Assembly (NCBI GenBank): GCA_017466445.1
Contig: JAFTUC010000019.1
Location: forward strand, 24,001-76,790
Direction of reading: 5' to 3'
Origin: Clostridia bacterium
GTDB taxonomy: Bacteria; Bacillota; Clostridia; Oscillospirales; CAG-272
Length of the DNA: 52,790 bases
Shown here one piece after another: positions 9,439-17,117 of this stretch; the first letter of the stretch is position 1, and every line of letters begins with the position of its first letter. The notes beneath the pieces are model-generated. The model was not told the origin of the DNA. It saw nothing but the letters and a program-made list of their open reading frames with translations, and did no database searches. A program made the position numbers and the translations under genes.

Positions 9439-10620
9439 TTACTGTAAATATCTGCTCAGGGTGAATCTCGCAAGACGGATGTGCTTTCTTGCTACGGTAT
9501 AGGACATTGCGAGCTCACCGTCTGCAAAGTACTGAACAAACGGATAAAAGCAGCTCGAATGCATCCTTGCCTGCAAAACGACCTCACTGTCTGAAATGCT
9601 TTCGGTGTCGATCCTGACTATACCGATGTGCTCGCGGTCGATAGGTGCGTGGAAGAGATAAAGCTCGCCGTTATAGAGGATAAAATCACCTCTCGATTGG
9701 CAGTCCTCTATCTCAACGGCTCTTTCCCAACTTTTTTTATTCAGATCGTAGGCGCTGAGAAATCCGCATTTGTTTGTATCCTGCTGACGTACAAAATAGT
9801 AGACCTTGTCACCGAGCACGTAGGTGGCGTTTTCCCATCTTGAATCGTTTGTAAAATCGGGCTGGGACACGTATTCCCAAGTGATCAGATCCTCGCTTTT
9901 AATGATGCAGGTGAAATCTCCGCTGTAGGTGCCCGTGTAGCAGTATTTTTTTCCGCTTTCAATGCGATAGGACATTTTTTGCATGATACCGATGTCGGAA
10001 TATGTCTTTTTGCACGGTATCCCGTTCTCGGCAAGAGCGCTCTTTATACCGCTTGTTGAAAAATCGTTTACGATATCACCGACCCTGAAGCGATTTACGC
10101 CGATTGCCCCAAGCTTTTTTTCGGAAAGAGAAAACGGACAGTAAAATCGGTAATAATTATCCTCTGTGCGCGCGGTCCACATTATATACAGCGTGTCACT
10201 GTCCTTTTGCATAAGGATGGTATCGTAAACCATGTCGATGACCTTGCCTCCGACCGTGTCGCCCGTGGTCTGAAGATCGATAAAGCTCTTATTATCGATA
10301 TCGTTTATAGGCGCGTAGACGAGCCTTGCAGTTTGATTTTTCGGATCCTCGGACGGCTCCTTCGTATTTGCGTAGTAGGTCATGTAAACGGTGTCGCCGG
10401 AGACATGGAAGGTCGATACGTGCGCCATTTTGTCGGCGGGGTCCTCAAAATCGGAAATAAAACTATCCTCGATCTCTCGCGCAAACGCATCCCCTTTTTC
10501 TATCGCCGTTTGATCCGCGTCTGCCGTTATTCTTCGCGCTACATCGCTTATCGGCGCTCCCTCGGATATTATAAGAGGCTTTTTTGTGGGATAATCGCTT
10601 GAAAATACACTGTTTTTCAT
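9439..10620 (-). CDS. Beta-propeller protein, GH43/sialidase-like, function unknown
   Basis: 393 residues with repeated beta-blade pattern (DTVYMTYYANT, DTLYIMWTARTED, KKYCYTGTYSGDFTCIIKSEDLITWEYV, KVYYFVRQQ, GELYLFHAP). The repeated S-D-L-x-x-W segments recall Asp-box propellers of GH33/GH43 relatives. I cannot assign catalytic residues. No signal peptide. ATG at 10620 was chosen because AAGGAG lies six A residues upstream; it starts inside the annotated end of ygjV, so these two genes overlap or are linked by a frameshift (see findings). Confidence 0.7.
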   Translation of the reverse strand: MKNSVFSSDYPTKKPLIISEGAPISDVARRITADADQTAIEKGDAFAREIEDSFISDFEDPADKMAHVSTFHVSGDTVYMTYYANTKEPSEDPKNQTARLVYAPINDIDNKSFIDLQTTGDTVGGKVIDMVYDTILMQKDSDTLYIMWTARTEDNYYRFYCPFSLSEKKLGAIGVNRFRVGDIVNDFSTSGIKSALAENGIPCKKTYSDIGIMQKMSYRIESGKKYCYTGTYSGDFTCIIKSEDLITWEYVSQPDFTNDSRWENATYVLGDKVYYFVRQQDTNKCGFLSAYDLNKKSWERAVEIEDCQSRGDFILYNGELYLFHAPIDREHIGIVRIDTESISDSEVVLQARMHSSCFYPFVQYFADGELAMSYTVARKHIRLARFTLSRYLQ

Positions 10621-11119
10621 TTTTTTCTCCTTCTTTTGCAAAGAAAATTATGATCGAAGCCATTGAAAGCGCTTCGTTTATAATGCCGATGTATGAGCCT
10701 ATGTAGATATCGTAGATCGCGAAGGCGAGCGATACGGGGATCGATATACACTTTGTCAGACGCGGATCGTCTATCCATAAGGAAACTGTTACGAAGGCGG
10801 ATGCCGCGATCGGTAGAATGTTAAACGGGGAGTGGAAGGTCGTTATGCCGAGCGAGAAGTTTATTAAGATAAACAGAAGCGGCCAAACGGAGAGGCTTGC
10901 CCATTTTTGGCTTTTTCTGTTTACAAAAACAAGCTCTCTGAAAATTCCGACCGCATTCGGTATCATCCCCGCAAATGCGCCGAGACATAGATAATGTGCT
11001 ACCCAGAAAAGATCGGCAGAAAGCTTTGCTATCAGCATTCCTTTTCTGCTTTTTTGCTGATATATCGTAAAAAGCGAGATCATTGCACCGATCCCGAATA
11101 TTTGTGCTACCGTGCTCAT
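10463..11119 (-). CDS. ygjV: YgjV-family inner membrane protein with abnormal C-terminal extension
   Basis: Residues 1-165 match the YgjV membrane family: about five hydrophobic helices, SADLFWVAHYLCLGAFAGMIPN early on and a family-like end at IIIFFAKEGEK. The remaining 50 or so residues are Arg/Lys-rich and merely antiphase to the downstream propeller gene. A run of seven A lies exactly at the junction; one more A would give a TGA overlapping the next ATG as ATGA. So the natural product is probably about 168 residues. Function of the family is not known to me. Confidence 0.75.
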   Translation of the reverse strand: MSTVAQIFGIGAMISLFTIYQQKSRKGMLIAKLSADLFWVAHYLCLGAFAGMIPNAVGIFRELVFVNRKSQKWASLSVWPLLFILINFSLGITTFHSPFNILPIAASAFVTVSLWIDDPRLTKCISIPVSLAFAIYDIYIGSYIGIINEALSMASIIIFFAKEGEKNEKQCIFKRLSHKKASYNIRGSADKRCSAKNNGRRGSNGDRKRGCVCARDRG

Positions 11120-11130
11120 ACGCTTACCTG

Positions 11131-11159
11131 TTGCAATTCCTGTTTCTTTGTGATATAAT
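11131..11159 (+). promoter_or_regulatory. Sigma-A promoter for the first AraC gene
   Basis: TTGCAA (11131-11136), 17-bp spacer, TATAAT (11154-11159). Its -10 box is one base from the opposing promoter's -10 box. Confidence 0.8.
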
Positions 11160-11160
11160 A

Positions 11161-11189
11161 ATTATATTGGATAAAACAAGGTATTTCAA
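11161..11189 (-). promoter_or_regulatory. Sigma-A promoter for ygjV and the propeller gene
   Basis: Minus strand TTGAAA (11184-11189), 17-bp spacer, TATAAT (11161-11166). Each promoter's transcript has to cross the other promoter. Confidence 0.8.
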
Positions 11190-11238
11190 TACATCAAATT
11201 GGATATTTCTGACACTATCTTGCATTTTGAGGTGAAAA

Positions 11239-12051
11239 ATGGATACACGCCACGAGCAATACGGAAGTCTTGTGAACGGACTTCCTTTCGTACTGCATAT
11301 CGATCTTGAAAGAAGCGGATCAATACGCAGTGAAAACAGTAATTGGCACGAAAATCTCGAGCTGCAGATCTGTACGCAGGGGAGCGGAAGCGTTATGCTT
11401 GACGGTAAGAGATATAGCTTTGAAAAAGACGATATCGTTGCGGTCAACGCAAGTGTCCTGCACTATACTGGGACCGAGACCGAGCTTAGATACACCTGCC
11501 TTATAGTGAGCAGCGATTTTTGCAGATACGTCGGACTCGATCCGACCGGTACCTTTTTCGAGCCGATATTCAGGGACGGGGACATTGCGAGGCTCTTTTA
11601 CGAGCTTGCGGAAATATATAAAAGCGATAATACCCCCTGCCGAAATATGAGGCTCAGTAAGACCTTGCTTGAGATACTTATCCGACTTTCGGAGCGCCAC
11701 ACCGTGCAGATCAAGGAGAAAGACGGAGACTCAAGGCGCTTTGATACGGTAAAGGCGGTGATTTCCTATATTCGTGAAAATTACAGACAAAGGATCACCG
11801 TAGACGAAATAGCAAAAGAGGTGCTTTACGATAAGTATGCCCTTTGTCGGGACTTCAAAAGACTCACGGGTCAGACTCTCATAGAAAATCTGAATAATTA
11901 CAGGTGTATCAAGGCACTCGACCTTCTTTGTGCGGGATACGGAGTCGCCGATGCCGCGTCTCTTTGCGGCTTCGAAAATCCTTCCTTTTTCACTCGTACC
12001 TTTAAAAGGTATATGGGCAAGCTTCCGTCCGAGTGCAAAAAGAGAAAATAA
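11239..12051 (+). CDS. AraC-family transcriptional regulator
   Basis: 270 residues. The N-terminal cupin sensor domain (about 30-110) has NWHENLELQICTQGSGSVML and DIVAVNASVLHY. The C-terminal AraC DNA-binding domain (about 170-268) has two helix-turn-helix units: ITVDEIAKEVLYDKYALCRDF, then VADAASLCGFENPSFFTRTF with the conserved GF..PSFF.R.FK. RBS GAGGTGAAAA. Divergent from ygjV and the propeller gene, which it probably regulates in response to a sugar. A hairpin follows the stop immediately. Confidence 0.93.
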   Translation: MDTRHEQYGSLVNGLPFVLHIDLERSGSIRSENSNWHENLELQICTQGSGSVMLDGKRYSFEKDDIVAVNASVLHYTGTETELRYTCLIVSSDFCRYVGLDPTGTFFEPIFRDGDIARLFYELAEIYKSDNTPCRNMRLSKTLLEILIRLSERHTVQIKEKDGDSRRFDTVKAVISYIRENYRQRITVDEIAKEVLYDKYALCRDFKRLTGQTLIENLNNYRCIKALDLLCAGYGVADAASLCGFENPSFFTRTFKRYMGKLPSECKKRK

Positions 12052-12115
12052 AAAAGCTTTATCGCAAGGTACTTCCGACAGCATGGTGTCTTCGGTATTA
12101 AACGATAAGCCTTTT
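12052..12115 (+). terminator. Hairpin after the first AraC gene, probable terminator
   Basis: AAAAGCTTTATCG pairs with CGATAAGCCTTTT across a 38-base loop that itself contains GACA/TGTC. The T-run is short (four), so termination is likely but not certain. Confidence 0.5.
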
Positions 12116-12222
12116 CGAGGAAAATTATAACATAATTCAGCCTTGTGTCAAGATAGGGGCGAAGATATTTCGATGCGGACTGCACGAAGCGTCAGATCTC
12201 GGTGATGGCTCGACTTTGGGTT

Positions 12223-13047
12223 TTATTCCCTTCGGTTCTTGTACTGTAAGGGCGTTTTGCCGAATTTGTTTTTAAAACGCGAGATGAAGTATGAGCAGCT
12301 GGAAAATCCGGAGCGCATACAAGCCTCGGTCACGCTTGCGCCGCTTAAAAGTAATTTTGAGGATAATGCCAATTTTTCCGATTCCAAAAATACGTGCGGG
12401 GATACGTGTAAATGCTTCTTAAACCATCGGTCAAGAGTTGCGTCGGAGATGAAATGGCGTGTGGCAAGAGCGCGCGTGCTTGGAATATCCGCAGCGTTTT
12501 TACGGATGTCGTTTAAGATCTCCTGCAAAGGCTGCGGGAATGCATTATTTTGCTCGACCTGCTTTTTCGTGAGCTGCAGTAATGCGAGAAATTGCAAAAA
12601 ATCCGCCGCCTGCTGTAAATGAGATCCCTTCGAATCTGTCATCGAGAGCAGCAGATTATACATTTTTTTCTGCGTTTCCGCATCAAGGGACAGTATGGGT
12701 GCGTGCAAATTTTCCAAAAAATCAAGTAGCGGCGATTGCTTACCGTCATCGATCCATATGCAAAAATATTCGTACTCCTCGGGCTTTTGAAACACTCCGA
12801 CATGCAGCTCGTTTCGCCGGGAAATAACGATATCCCCCTTTTTAAGGGAATATAGCTGTCCGCTGACCGAAAAAGAAAGTGTTCCGCCGATATGGACAAT
12901 GATCTCGGTGTAATCGTGTATGTGTATCGGATCAAGACCCGGTTCGTCGGGAGAAATGAAACGTCGGTCGTGGCGTACGGCAAAGCGGGAATCGGATAAT
13001 TGAAGGGGGAATTTTTTTAATGACGGAATAAAAGTGGGTTCGTACAT
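12223..13047 (-). CDS. AraC-family transcriptional regulator next to alpha-galactosidase
   Basis: 274 residues. Cupin-type sensor domain with DPIHIHDYTEIIVHIGGTLS and the SLKKGDIVISRRNELHV stretch. The C-terminal AraC domain (about 175-272) has STRALATRHFISDATLDRWF, then VTEACMRSGFSSCSYFISRF and KFGKTPLQY. Divergent from the GH36 gene across 118 bp that carries spaced direct repeats, so it most likely activates that gene. Codon choice here and in the GH36 gene (frequent TTG, CGT) differs from the flanks, hinting that the pair moved together. Confidence 0.93.
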   Translation of the reverse strand: MYEPTFIPSLKKFPLQLSDSRFAVRHDRRFISPDEPGLDPIHIHDYTEIIVHIGGTLSFSVSGQLYSLKKGDIVISRRNELHVGVFQKPEEYEYFCIWIDDGKQSPLLDFLENLHAPILSLDAETQKKMYNLLLSMTDSKGSHLQQAADFLQFLALLQLTKKQVEQNNAFPQPLQEILNDIRKNAADIPSTRALATRHFISDATLDRWFKKHLHVSPHVFLESEKLALSSKLLLSGASVTEACMRSGFSSCSYFISRFKNKFGKTPLQYKNRRE

Positions 13048-13065
13048 ATCATACCTGCTTTGAGC

Positions 13066-13098
13066 AATATCTTGTATTTTGTGTGAAATATCTTATAT
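13066..13098 (+). promoter_or_regulatory. Tandem direct repeats, candidate AraC-type operator
   Basis: AATATCTTGTAT (13066-13077) and AATATCTTATAT (13087-13098) are spaced exactly 21 bp, two helical turns. A third partial copy, ATATTGTATTT, begins at 13101. They lie just upstream of the alpha-galactosidase -10 box, where an AraC-type activator would bind. Confidence 0.65.
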
Positions 13099-13118
13099 AA
13101 ATATTGTATTTCCTATGA

Positions 13119-13148
13119 TATAATACAGTATAAACATAAAAAAGTCAA
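13119..13148. promoter_or_regulatory. Overlapping -10 boxes of the divergent AraC and alpha-galactosidase promoters
   Basis: Plus strand: TATAAT at 13119-13124 without a consensus -35, as expected for an activated promoter. Minus strand: TTGACT (13143-13148), 17-bp spacer, TATTAT (13120-13125) for the regulator. The two -10 boxes share five bases, so both cannot be occupied together. Confidence 0.7.
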
Positions 13149-13165
13149 GAGTCGGAGGGCAGAAT

Positions 13166-15184
13166 ATGAATTTTTTGACAGAGCAAAAACGTTTTTCCTT
13201 TAAGCTCGACGGTGAGGATTGCTGGGAGCTTCCGTACCGTAAGGAGATCAGGAAAGAAGGCAATGAGGTTATTAGTGCTTATACTTTTGAAAATGGGTTA
13301 AAGATTACGAACATTGCAAAAAAATACGAAAAATTCGGTGCGTACGAGTGGGTGAATTATTGGGAGAACACCTCTGAAAATCCCACGGGAAAAATCACCG
13401 AGCTTTTCGATTGCGATTGCTCGGTAGATTTTCCGTATGAGAAAGCAACGGCTTATCCTTGGGAAGTTGCGCTTCCCGATATGAAAAAAGCGACGAAAAT
13501 ACATGCGCCGATCGGTTCAAGCATCGGATGGCAGGAATTTTATGCGGATGCGGACGAGATCATGTATAATCTTCCGACGTATCATTTATATTCCAAGGGC
13601 TCGCTGCTTTTGGAGCATCTGGCACTTGAATTTCATAACGAGGGCGGAAGATCGAGCAACGGACACGCTCCCTTTTTCAACGTACAAAAGGAAGACTGCG
13701 GTGTGATTGCGGCGATCGGCTGGTCGGGACAATGGCTTGCACGCTTTGAACGTGATGAAACACATCTGTTTGTAAAAACGAAAATCCAGGATACTGCCTT
13801 TGTTATGCTGCCGAATGAAAAATTCCGTACCTCCTCCGTGGTGATCATGCCGTATGTCGGCGATGAAGCGGACGGACAAAATAAATGGCGTAGACTCGTT
13901 AAAGAGCATTTTAGTATCATAGGCGAAAACGGGCGTGAAAAGAACGGACCGTTTTCTATAAACTTTTGGGGCGGAGAACCGTCGGAAAGTGTTTTGCGTA
14001 AAATCGAACAGGAGAAAAAATCCAAGATCCGCGCGGACTATGTATGGATGGACGCGGGTTGGTTCGGTGCCCGTACTCGTCCCACGGATGGCGACTTTGG
14101 ACAGGAGGAGTGGGTCTGGCATAAGCAGGTCGGGGATTGGTGCGTGAGCCCGTACGTGCATCCTAACGGACTGCAAGACGTTGCAAAAGCGGTAAAGGAT
14201 GCAAATATGAAATTTTTGCTCTGGTTCGAATCGGAGCGGTGCGTGAAGACCGCGCCCATGGCACAAGCGCATCCCGAATACTTTTTGTCTGTGCAGGGAG
14301 ATAACAACCTGCTCTTGAATTTAGGAAACGAGCAGGCGTGGGAGTATATTTTTAAATCGCTTTGCGATACTATCGAGAGCTTGGATATCCGTTGCTGCAG
14401 GCAGGATTTTAATATGGATCCGCTCGTATATTGGCAAACGAACGAAGAGAAAGACCGCGTGGGTATTAACGAAATTAAATATATAAACGGTCTGTACCGC
14501 CTTTGGGATGAGCTTTTGGAGCGTTTCCCGAATATGATCATTGATAATTGTGCTTCGGGAGGCCGCAGGATTGATATTGAAACGATGCGCCGCAGTATAC
14601 CGCTTTGGAGGAGCGATTCTCAGTGCAAGCACGAGATCCCCGTGGAAATATGGCAAAATCATCATTTGCACTATAATACATGGCTTCCTTATTCGGGTAC
14701 GCATACTTGGTTTATCAGTCCGTCCGGCAAACCTGATCTGTATCTGGCACGCAGCTCATATTCTGCGGCATCTAACTTTGCAAGCGGACAGGTAAAAAAT
14801 GATGATGATGAAAGCAGTGCAGCGCAAGCGTGGCTTGATGAAAGAAAAAGAGAATATCTGTGGGTACGGGAATATTTTAGCGAGGATTTTTACCCGCTGA
14901 CACAGTCGAGCGCGAAAAAGGATACTTGGTGTGCATCGCAGTTCAATCGTCCCGAAAAAGGTGATGGGATCGTGCAGATTTTCCGCAGGGAAGATTCGCC
15001 TTACGAAAATGCCAGATTTCTGCTTCGCGGTCTGAAAGAGGATACGGAGTATGCCTTTACCGATATTGATAGCGGAGAAATAACGGTTATAAACAGCAAA
15101 GATATTAAGGAGACCGGATGGCTTGTTACCTTGCCGCAAAGGCGTAGCGCGAAAATTTATAAATATGAGGAGGTGCTCGTATGA
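13166..15184 (+). CDS. Alpha-galactosidase, GH36 type
   Basis: 672 residues, expected for GH36. Hydrolyses terminal alpha-1,6-galactose from raffinose-type sugars or galactomannan. N-terminal beta-sandwich (1-270), then a TIM barrel: YVWMDAGWFG, LWFESERC, then the nucleophile Asp in CRQDFNMDP. IIDNCASGGRRID precedes the acid/base Asp in PLWRSDSQC. These match the KxDxN-like and CSSGG signatures of clan GH-D, with Arg-Gln in place of the usual Lys. No signal peptide, so intracellular. RBS GGAGGG. Controlled by the divergent AraC gene. Confidence 0.93.
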   Translation: MNFLTEQKRFSFKLDGEDCWELPYRKEIRKEGNEVISAYTFENGLKITNIAKKYEKFGAYEWVNYWENTSENPTGKITELFDCDCSVDFPYEKATAYPWEVALPDMKKATKIHAPIGSSIGWQEFYADADEIMYNLPTYHLYSKGSLLLEHLALEFHNEGGRSSNGHAPFFNVQKEDCGVIAAIGWSGQWLARFERDETHLFVKTKIQDTAFVMLPNEKFRTSSVVIMPYVGDEADGQNKWRRLVKEHFSIIGENGREKNGPFSINFWGGEPSESVLRKIEQEKKSKIRADYVWMDAGWFGARTRPTDGDFGQEEWVWHKQVGDWCVSPYVHPNGLQDVAKAVKDANMKFLLWFESERCVKTAPMAQAHPEYFLSVQGDNNLLLNLGNEQAWEYIFKSLCDTIESLDIRCCRQDFNMDPLVYWQTNEEKDRVGINEIKYINGLYRLWDELLERFPNMIIDNCASGGRRIDIETMRRSIPLWRSDSQCKHEIPVEIWQNHHLHYNTWLPYSGTHTWFISPSGKPDLYLARSSYSAASNFASGQVKNDDDESSAAQAWLDERKREYLWVREYFSEDFYPLTQSSAKKDTWCASQFNRPEKGDGIVQIFRREDSPYENARFLLRGLKEDTEYAFTDIDSGEITVINSKDIKETGWLVTLPQRRSAKIYKYEEVLV

Positions 15185-15228
15185 TCGTTAGTATATGTGC
15201 ACCAAGGGTATATGTCAGGATTCTGTGA
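15181..15228 (+). other. 15-codon reading frame coupled to the alpha-galactosidase stop
   Basis: An ATG overlaps the alpha-galactosidase stop as ATGA and opens 15 codons (MIVSICAPRVYVRIL) ending in TGA. It could be the truncated start of a second operon gene that was deleted, since the next 150 bases are noncoding. Too short to call a gene. Confidence 0.3.
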
Positions 15229-15307
15229 TGGGTAGAAAATTGGGTATAACGCTATTTTTTGCCCTAAAAATGCCCTTTAAATGCCATTGCACAAATAATA
15301 AAAAATC

Positions 15308-15339
15308 CCGTAGTTACGGCGAAAATGCTATAACTACGG
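15308..15339. terminator. Bidirectional terminator between alpha-galactosidase and the 141-residue gene
   Basis: CCGTAGTTA / TAACTACGG (9 bp) with an AT-rich flank on each side (AAAAAAT before, AATTTTATT after), between convergent genes. Confidence 0.85.
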
Positions 15340-15381
15340 AATTTTATTGAGTGGCTAATAACTATAATTTTGATACAAGGT

Positions 15382-15807
15382 TCAATCAAAAATATGTTCT
15401 TTTATTTCTGCCAAAATCGACTTTTCAACATTGATCGTTTTTTTGAAAAGCCCTTTGACCGTAAAAGGCGTATAAAAGGAGACCTCTATTCCATTTTGTG
15501 TAAAAATATAAGTTTTCAAAGCATCCGTTTCGCCGCCTGACGCCAATCCAATTCGTGTGCTATAAGAAAACAAAGCATATGTAAAAGCCTCGTTTTTCAA
15601 TTTTCCAACGACAGCAGCGTACGCCCTATCAACATCGACGGAGCCATCTCTTGATTGTAGGCTGACAAGCTGATTTGAGTCGGGAATCATAAGCATAGGA
15701 ATTAAACAACGGTCTTGCTTCAAAATATCGGCGCTGGATGCAATATGATTGTTCAGTAAATCAATTATGCTTTCTTGTACGGCGGTATCGAGTTCTGAAA
15801 AATTCAT
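15382..15807 (-). CDS. Hypothetical protein, 141 residues
   Basis: Not recognised. A mixed alpha/beta protein without signal peptide, membrane helix or Cys cluster. It starts MNFSELDTAVQESIIDLLNN and has a strand-rich centre (LIPMLMIPDSNQLVSLQ, EAFTYALFSYSTRIGL). RBS AAAGGAGT. Isolated, between a bidirectional terminator and the tRNA-Ser gene, which is a common landing site for small inserted genes. Confidence 0.7.
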   Translation of the reverse strand: MNFSELDTAVQESIIDLLNNHIASSADILKQDRCLIPMLMIPDSNQLVSLQSRDGSVDVDRAYAAVVGKLKNEAFTYALFSYSTRIGLASGGETDALKTYIFTQNGIEVSFYTPFTVKGLFKKTINVEKSILAEIKEHIFD

Positions 15808-15856
15808 AGTGGAGACTCCTTTCGTCTGATAAGTATATTATATCATATAATTACAA

Positions 15857-15890
15857 AAACCGCAACCCCTTTGTATCAGAATTGCGGTTT
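15857..15890 (-). terminator. Terminator of the tRNA-Ser transcript
   Basis: AAACCGCAA / TTGCGGTTT, 9 bp with a 16-base loop. On the minus strand it ends in TTTTTG and lies 9 bases after the tRNA 3' end. Confidence 0.85.
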
Positions 15891-15898
15891 GTGTTTGA

Positions 15899-15987
15899 CG
15901 GAGAAGGAGGGATTTGAACCCTCGCGCCGCTATAAACGACCTACACCCTTAGCAGGGGCGCCTCTTCGGCCTCTTGAGTACTTCTCC
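15899..15987 (-). tRNA. tRNA-Ser(GCU)
   Basis: 89 nt on the minus strand. The acceptor stem GGAGAAG / CTTCTCC spans 15981-15987 and 15900-15906, with discriminator G at 15899. The anticodon loop CTGCTAA has anticodon GCU complementary to 15951-15953, on the stem CGCCC/GGGTG. A long variable arm is typical of class II tRNA-Ser, and the T-arm reads GAGGGTTCAAATCCCTC. CCA is not encoded. It reads AGC and AGT codons. Confidence 0.95.
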
Positions 15988-16002
15988 TCGGTCGCAACAA
16001 CA

Positions 16003-16031
16003 ATTTTATCACATATTAAGCCATTTTACAA
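16003..16031 (-). promoter_or_regulatory. Promoter of tRNA-Ser
   Basis: Minus strand TTGTAA (16026-16031), 17-bp spacer, TAAAAT (16003-16008), ending 15 bases before the tRNA 5' end. Confidence 0.65.
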
Positions 16032-16075
16032 TACTTTTAATTGTTAAATTTATGTGAACGCCGTTTTTTTTGGTG

Positions 16076-16104
16076 TTGCATTTTTTGTTACGTTATGGTA
16101 TAAT
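16076..16104 (+). promoter_or_regulatory. Sigma-A promoter for the BTAD regulator
   Basis: TTGCAT (16076-16081), 17-bp spacer, TATAAT (16099-16104), about 30 bases of leader. Confidence 0.8.
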
Positions 16105-16140
16105 CCTTACGTGATCCAAAGTGGCAAGGAGGCGTGAGAT

Positions 16141-17025
16141 ATGAACGGTCTGAAAATATCCTTTTTCGGAGGATTTGATATCTGTTTGGGCGAAAAATCG
16201 CTCGATATGAGAACTTCTCCGAGACAGCTTAGACTTCTTTCGCGCCTTATACTGATCGGAGAGCGCACCGTCGACAAAAGAGAGCTCGCCGATCTCTGCT
16301 TCGGTTACGGCGGATACACGGGGCGTCACGAGGCATCGCTTAATGCGTTGAATGCACTCGTTCATCGGTTAAGGGAAACTCTTTCACGGCTGCATCCCGA
16401 TCTTGCCGACTCGATAATTTACGAAAACGGCGGGTACAGGATAAAATTCCCGATAGGTGTTACCACCGACACTTGCGACTTTGAAGCTCTCGGATCGAGA
16501 GCTCTCGGATCTACAGATCTGTCCGAGGCAAAAAAATACGCCCTTGAAGCAATTTCACTCTATAGGGGAGAATTTCTTGGCGGAATGCTCTACGATGCTT
16601 ATGTCAGATCGCTTGCCGAAAAATACGCGGCAATGCACATGCGTCTCGTCGAGTTTCTCTTCAGGATTCTTCGATCGGACGGCGACCATGCGGAGATATG
16701 CAGGCTTTCCGAGCGTGCGATAGCAATATCGCCCCTTTGCGAGAGCTTCAGATATGAAAAGCTTCTCTCCCTTTGTGATATGAAAAAATACGCCGAGGCA
16801 AGAGAATTTTATGACGCTACCGCTTTGTTGTTCGCTCAAAAGCTGTCGATAGCTCCGAGCGAGCGCTTCAGAATGCTCGGTGAACGTATTCCGAGTGTTA
16901 AAGAAAACGGAGTCACCGTTATTCTTTCTCCGCAGATGTCGGAAAAGATCCCCGAGATACGAAGGGCGCTTTCGAATATAACCGGTCTCGATGAAAAGAG
17001 GATCGAAATACTGACAAAGCGGTGA
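16141..17025 (+). CDS. Transcriptional regulator, winged-helix plus BTAD domain (SARP/AfsR-like)
   Basis: 294 residues. The N-terminal OmpR/PhoB-type winged helix (1-105) begins LKISFFGGFDICLGEKSL and has the beta-hairpin ENGGYRIKF. A bacterial transcriptional activation domain follows (110-250): DTCDFEAL, SLYRGEFLGGMLYDAYVRS, FRYEKLLSLCDMKKYAEA. It lacks a receiver domain and the NB-ARC ATPase of large AfsR proteins, so it is a SARP-sized regulator. RBS AAGGAGG. It lies 92 bases upstream of htpG in the same direction; cotranscription is possible because no terminator is seen between them. Confidence 0.88.
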   Translation: MNGLKISFFGGFDICLGEKSLDMRTSPRQLRLLSRLILIGERTVDKRELADLCFGYGGYTGRHEASLNALNALVHRLRETLSRLHPDLADSIIYENGGYRIKFPIGVTTDTCDFEALGSRALGSTDLSEAKKYALEAISLYRGEFLGGMLYDAYVRSLAEKYAAMHMRLVEFLFRILRSDGDHAEICRLSERAIAISPLCESFRYEKLLSLCDMKKYAEAREFYDATALLFAQKLSIAPSERFRMLGERIPSVKENGVTVILSPQMSEKIPEIRRALSNITGLDEKRIEILTKR

Positions 17026-17117
17026 ATTTACACTTTATTATAAAAAAGTCCGATTAAAAGGCAAAAATATGTATTATCATTGATTATAAATCAGAAAAAA
17101 CAAAAGAGGTAAGAAAA

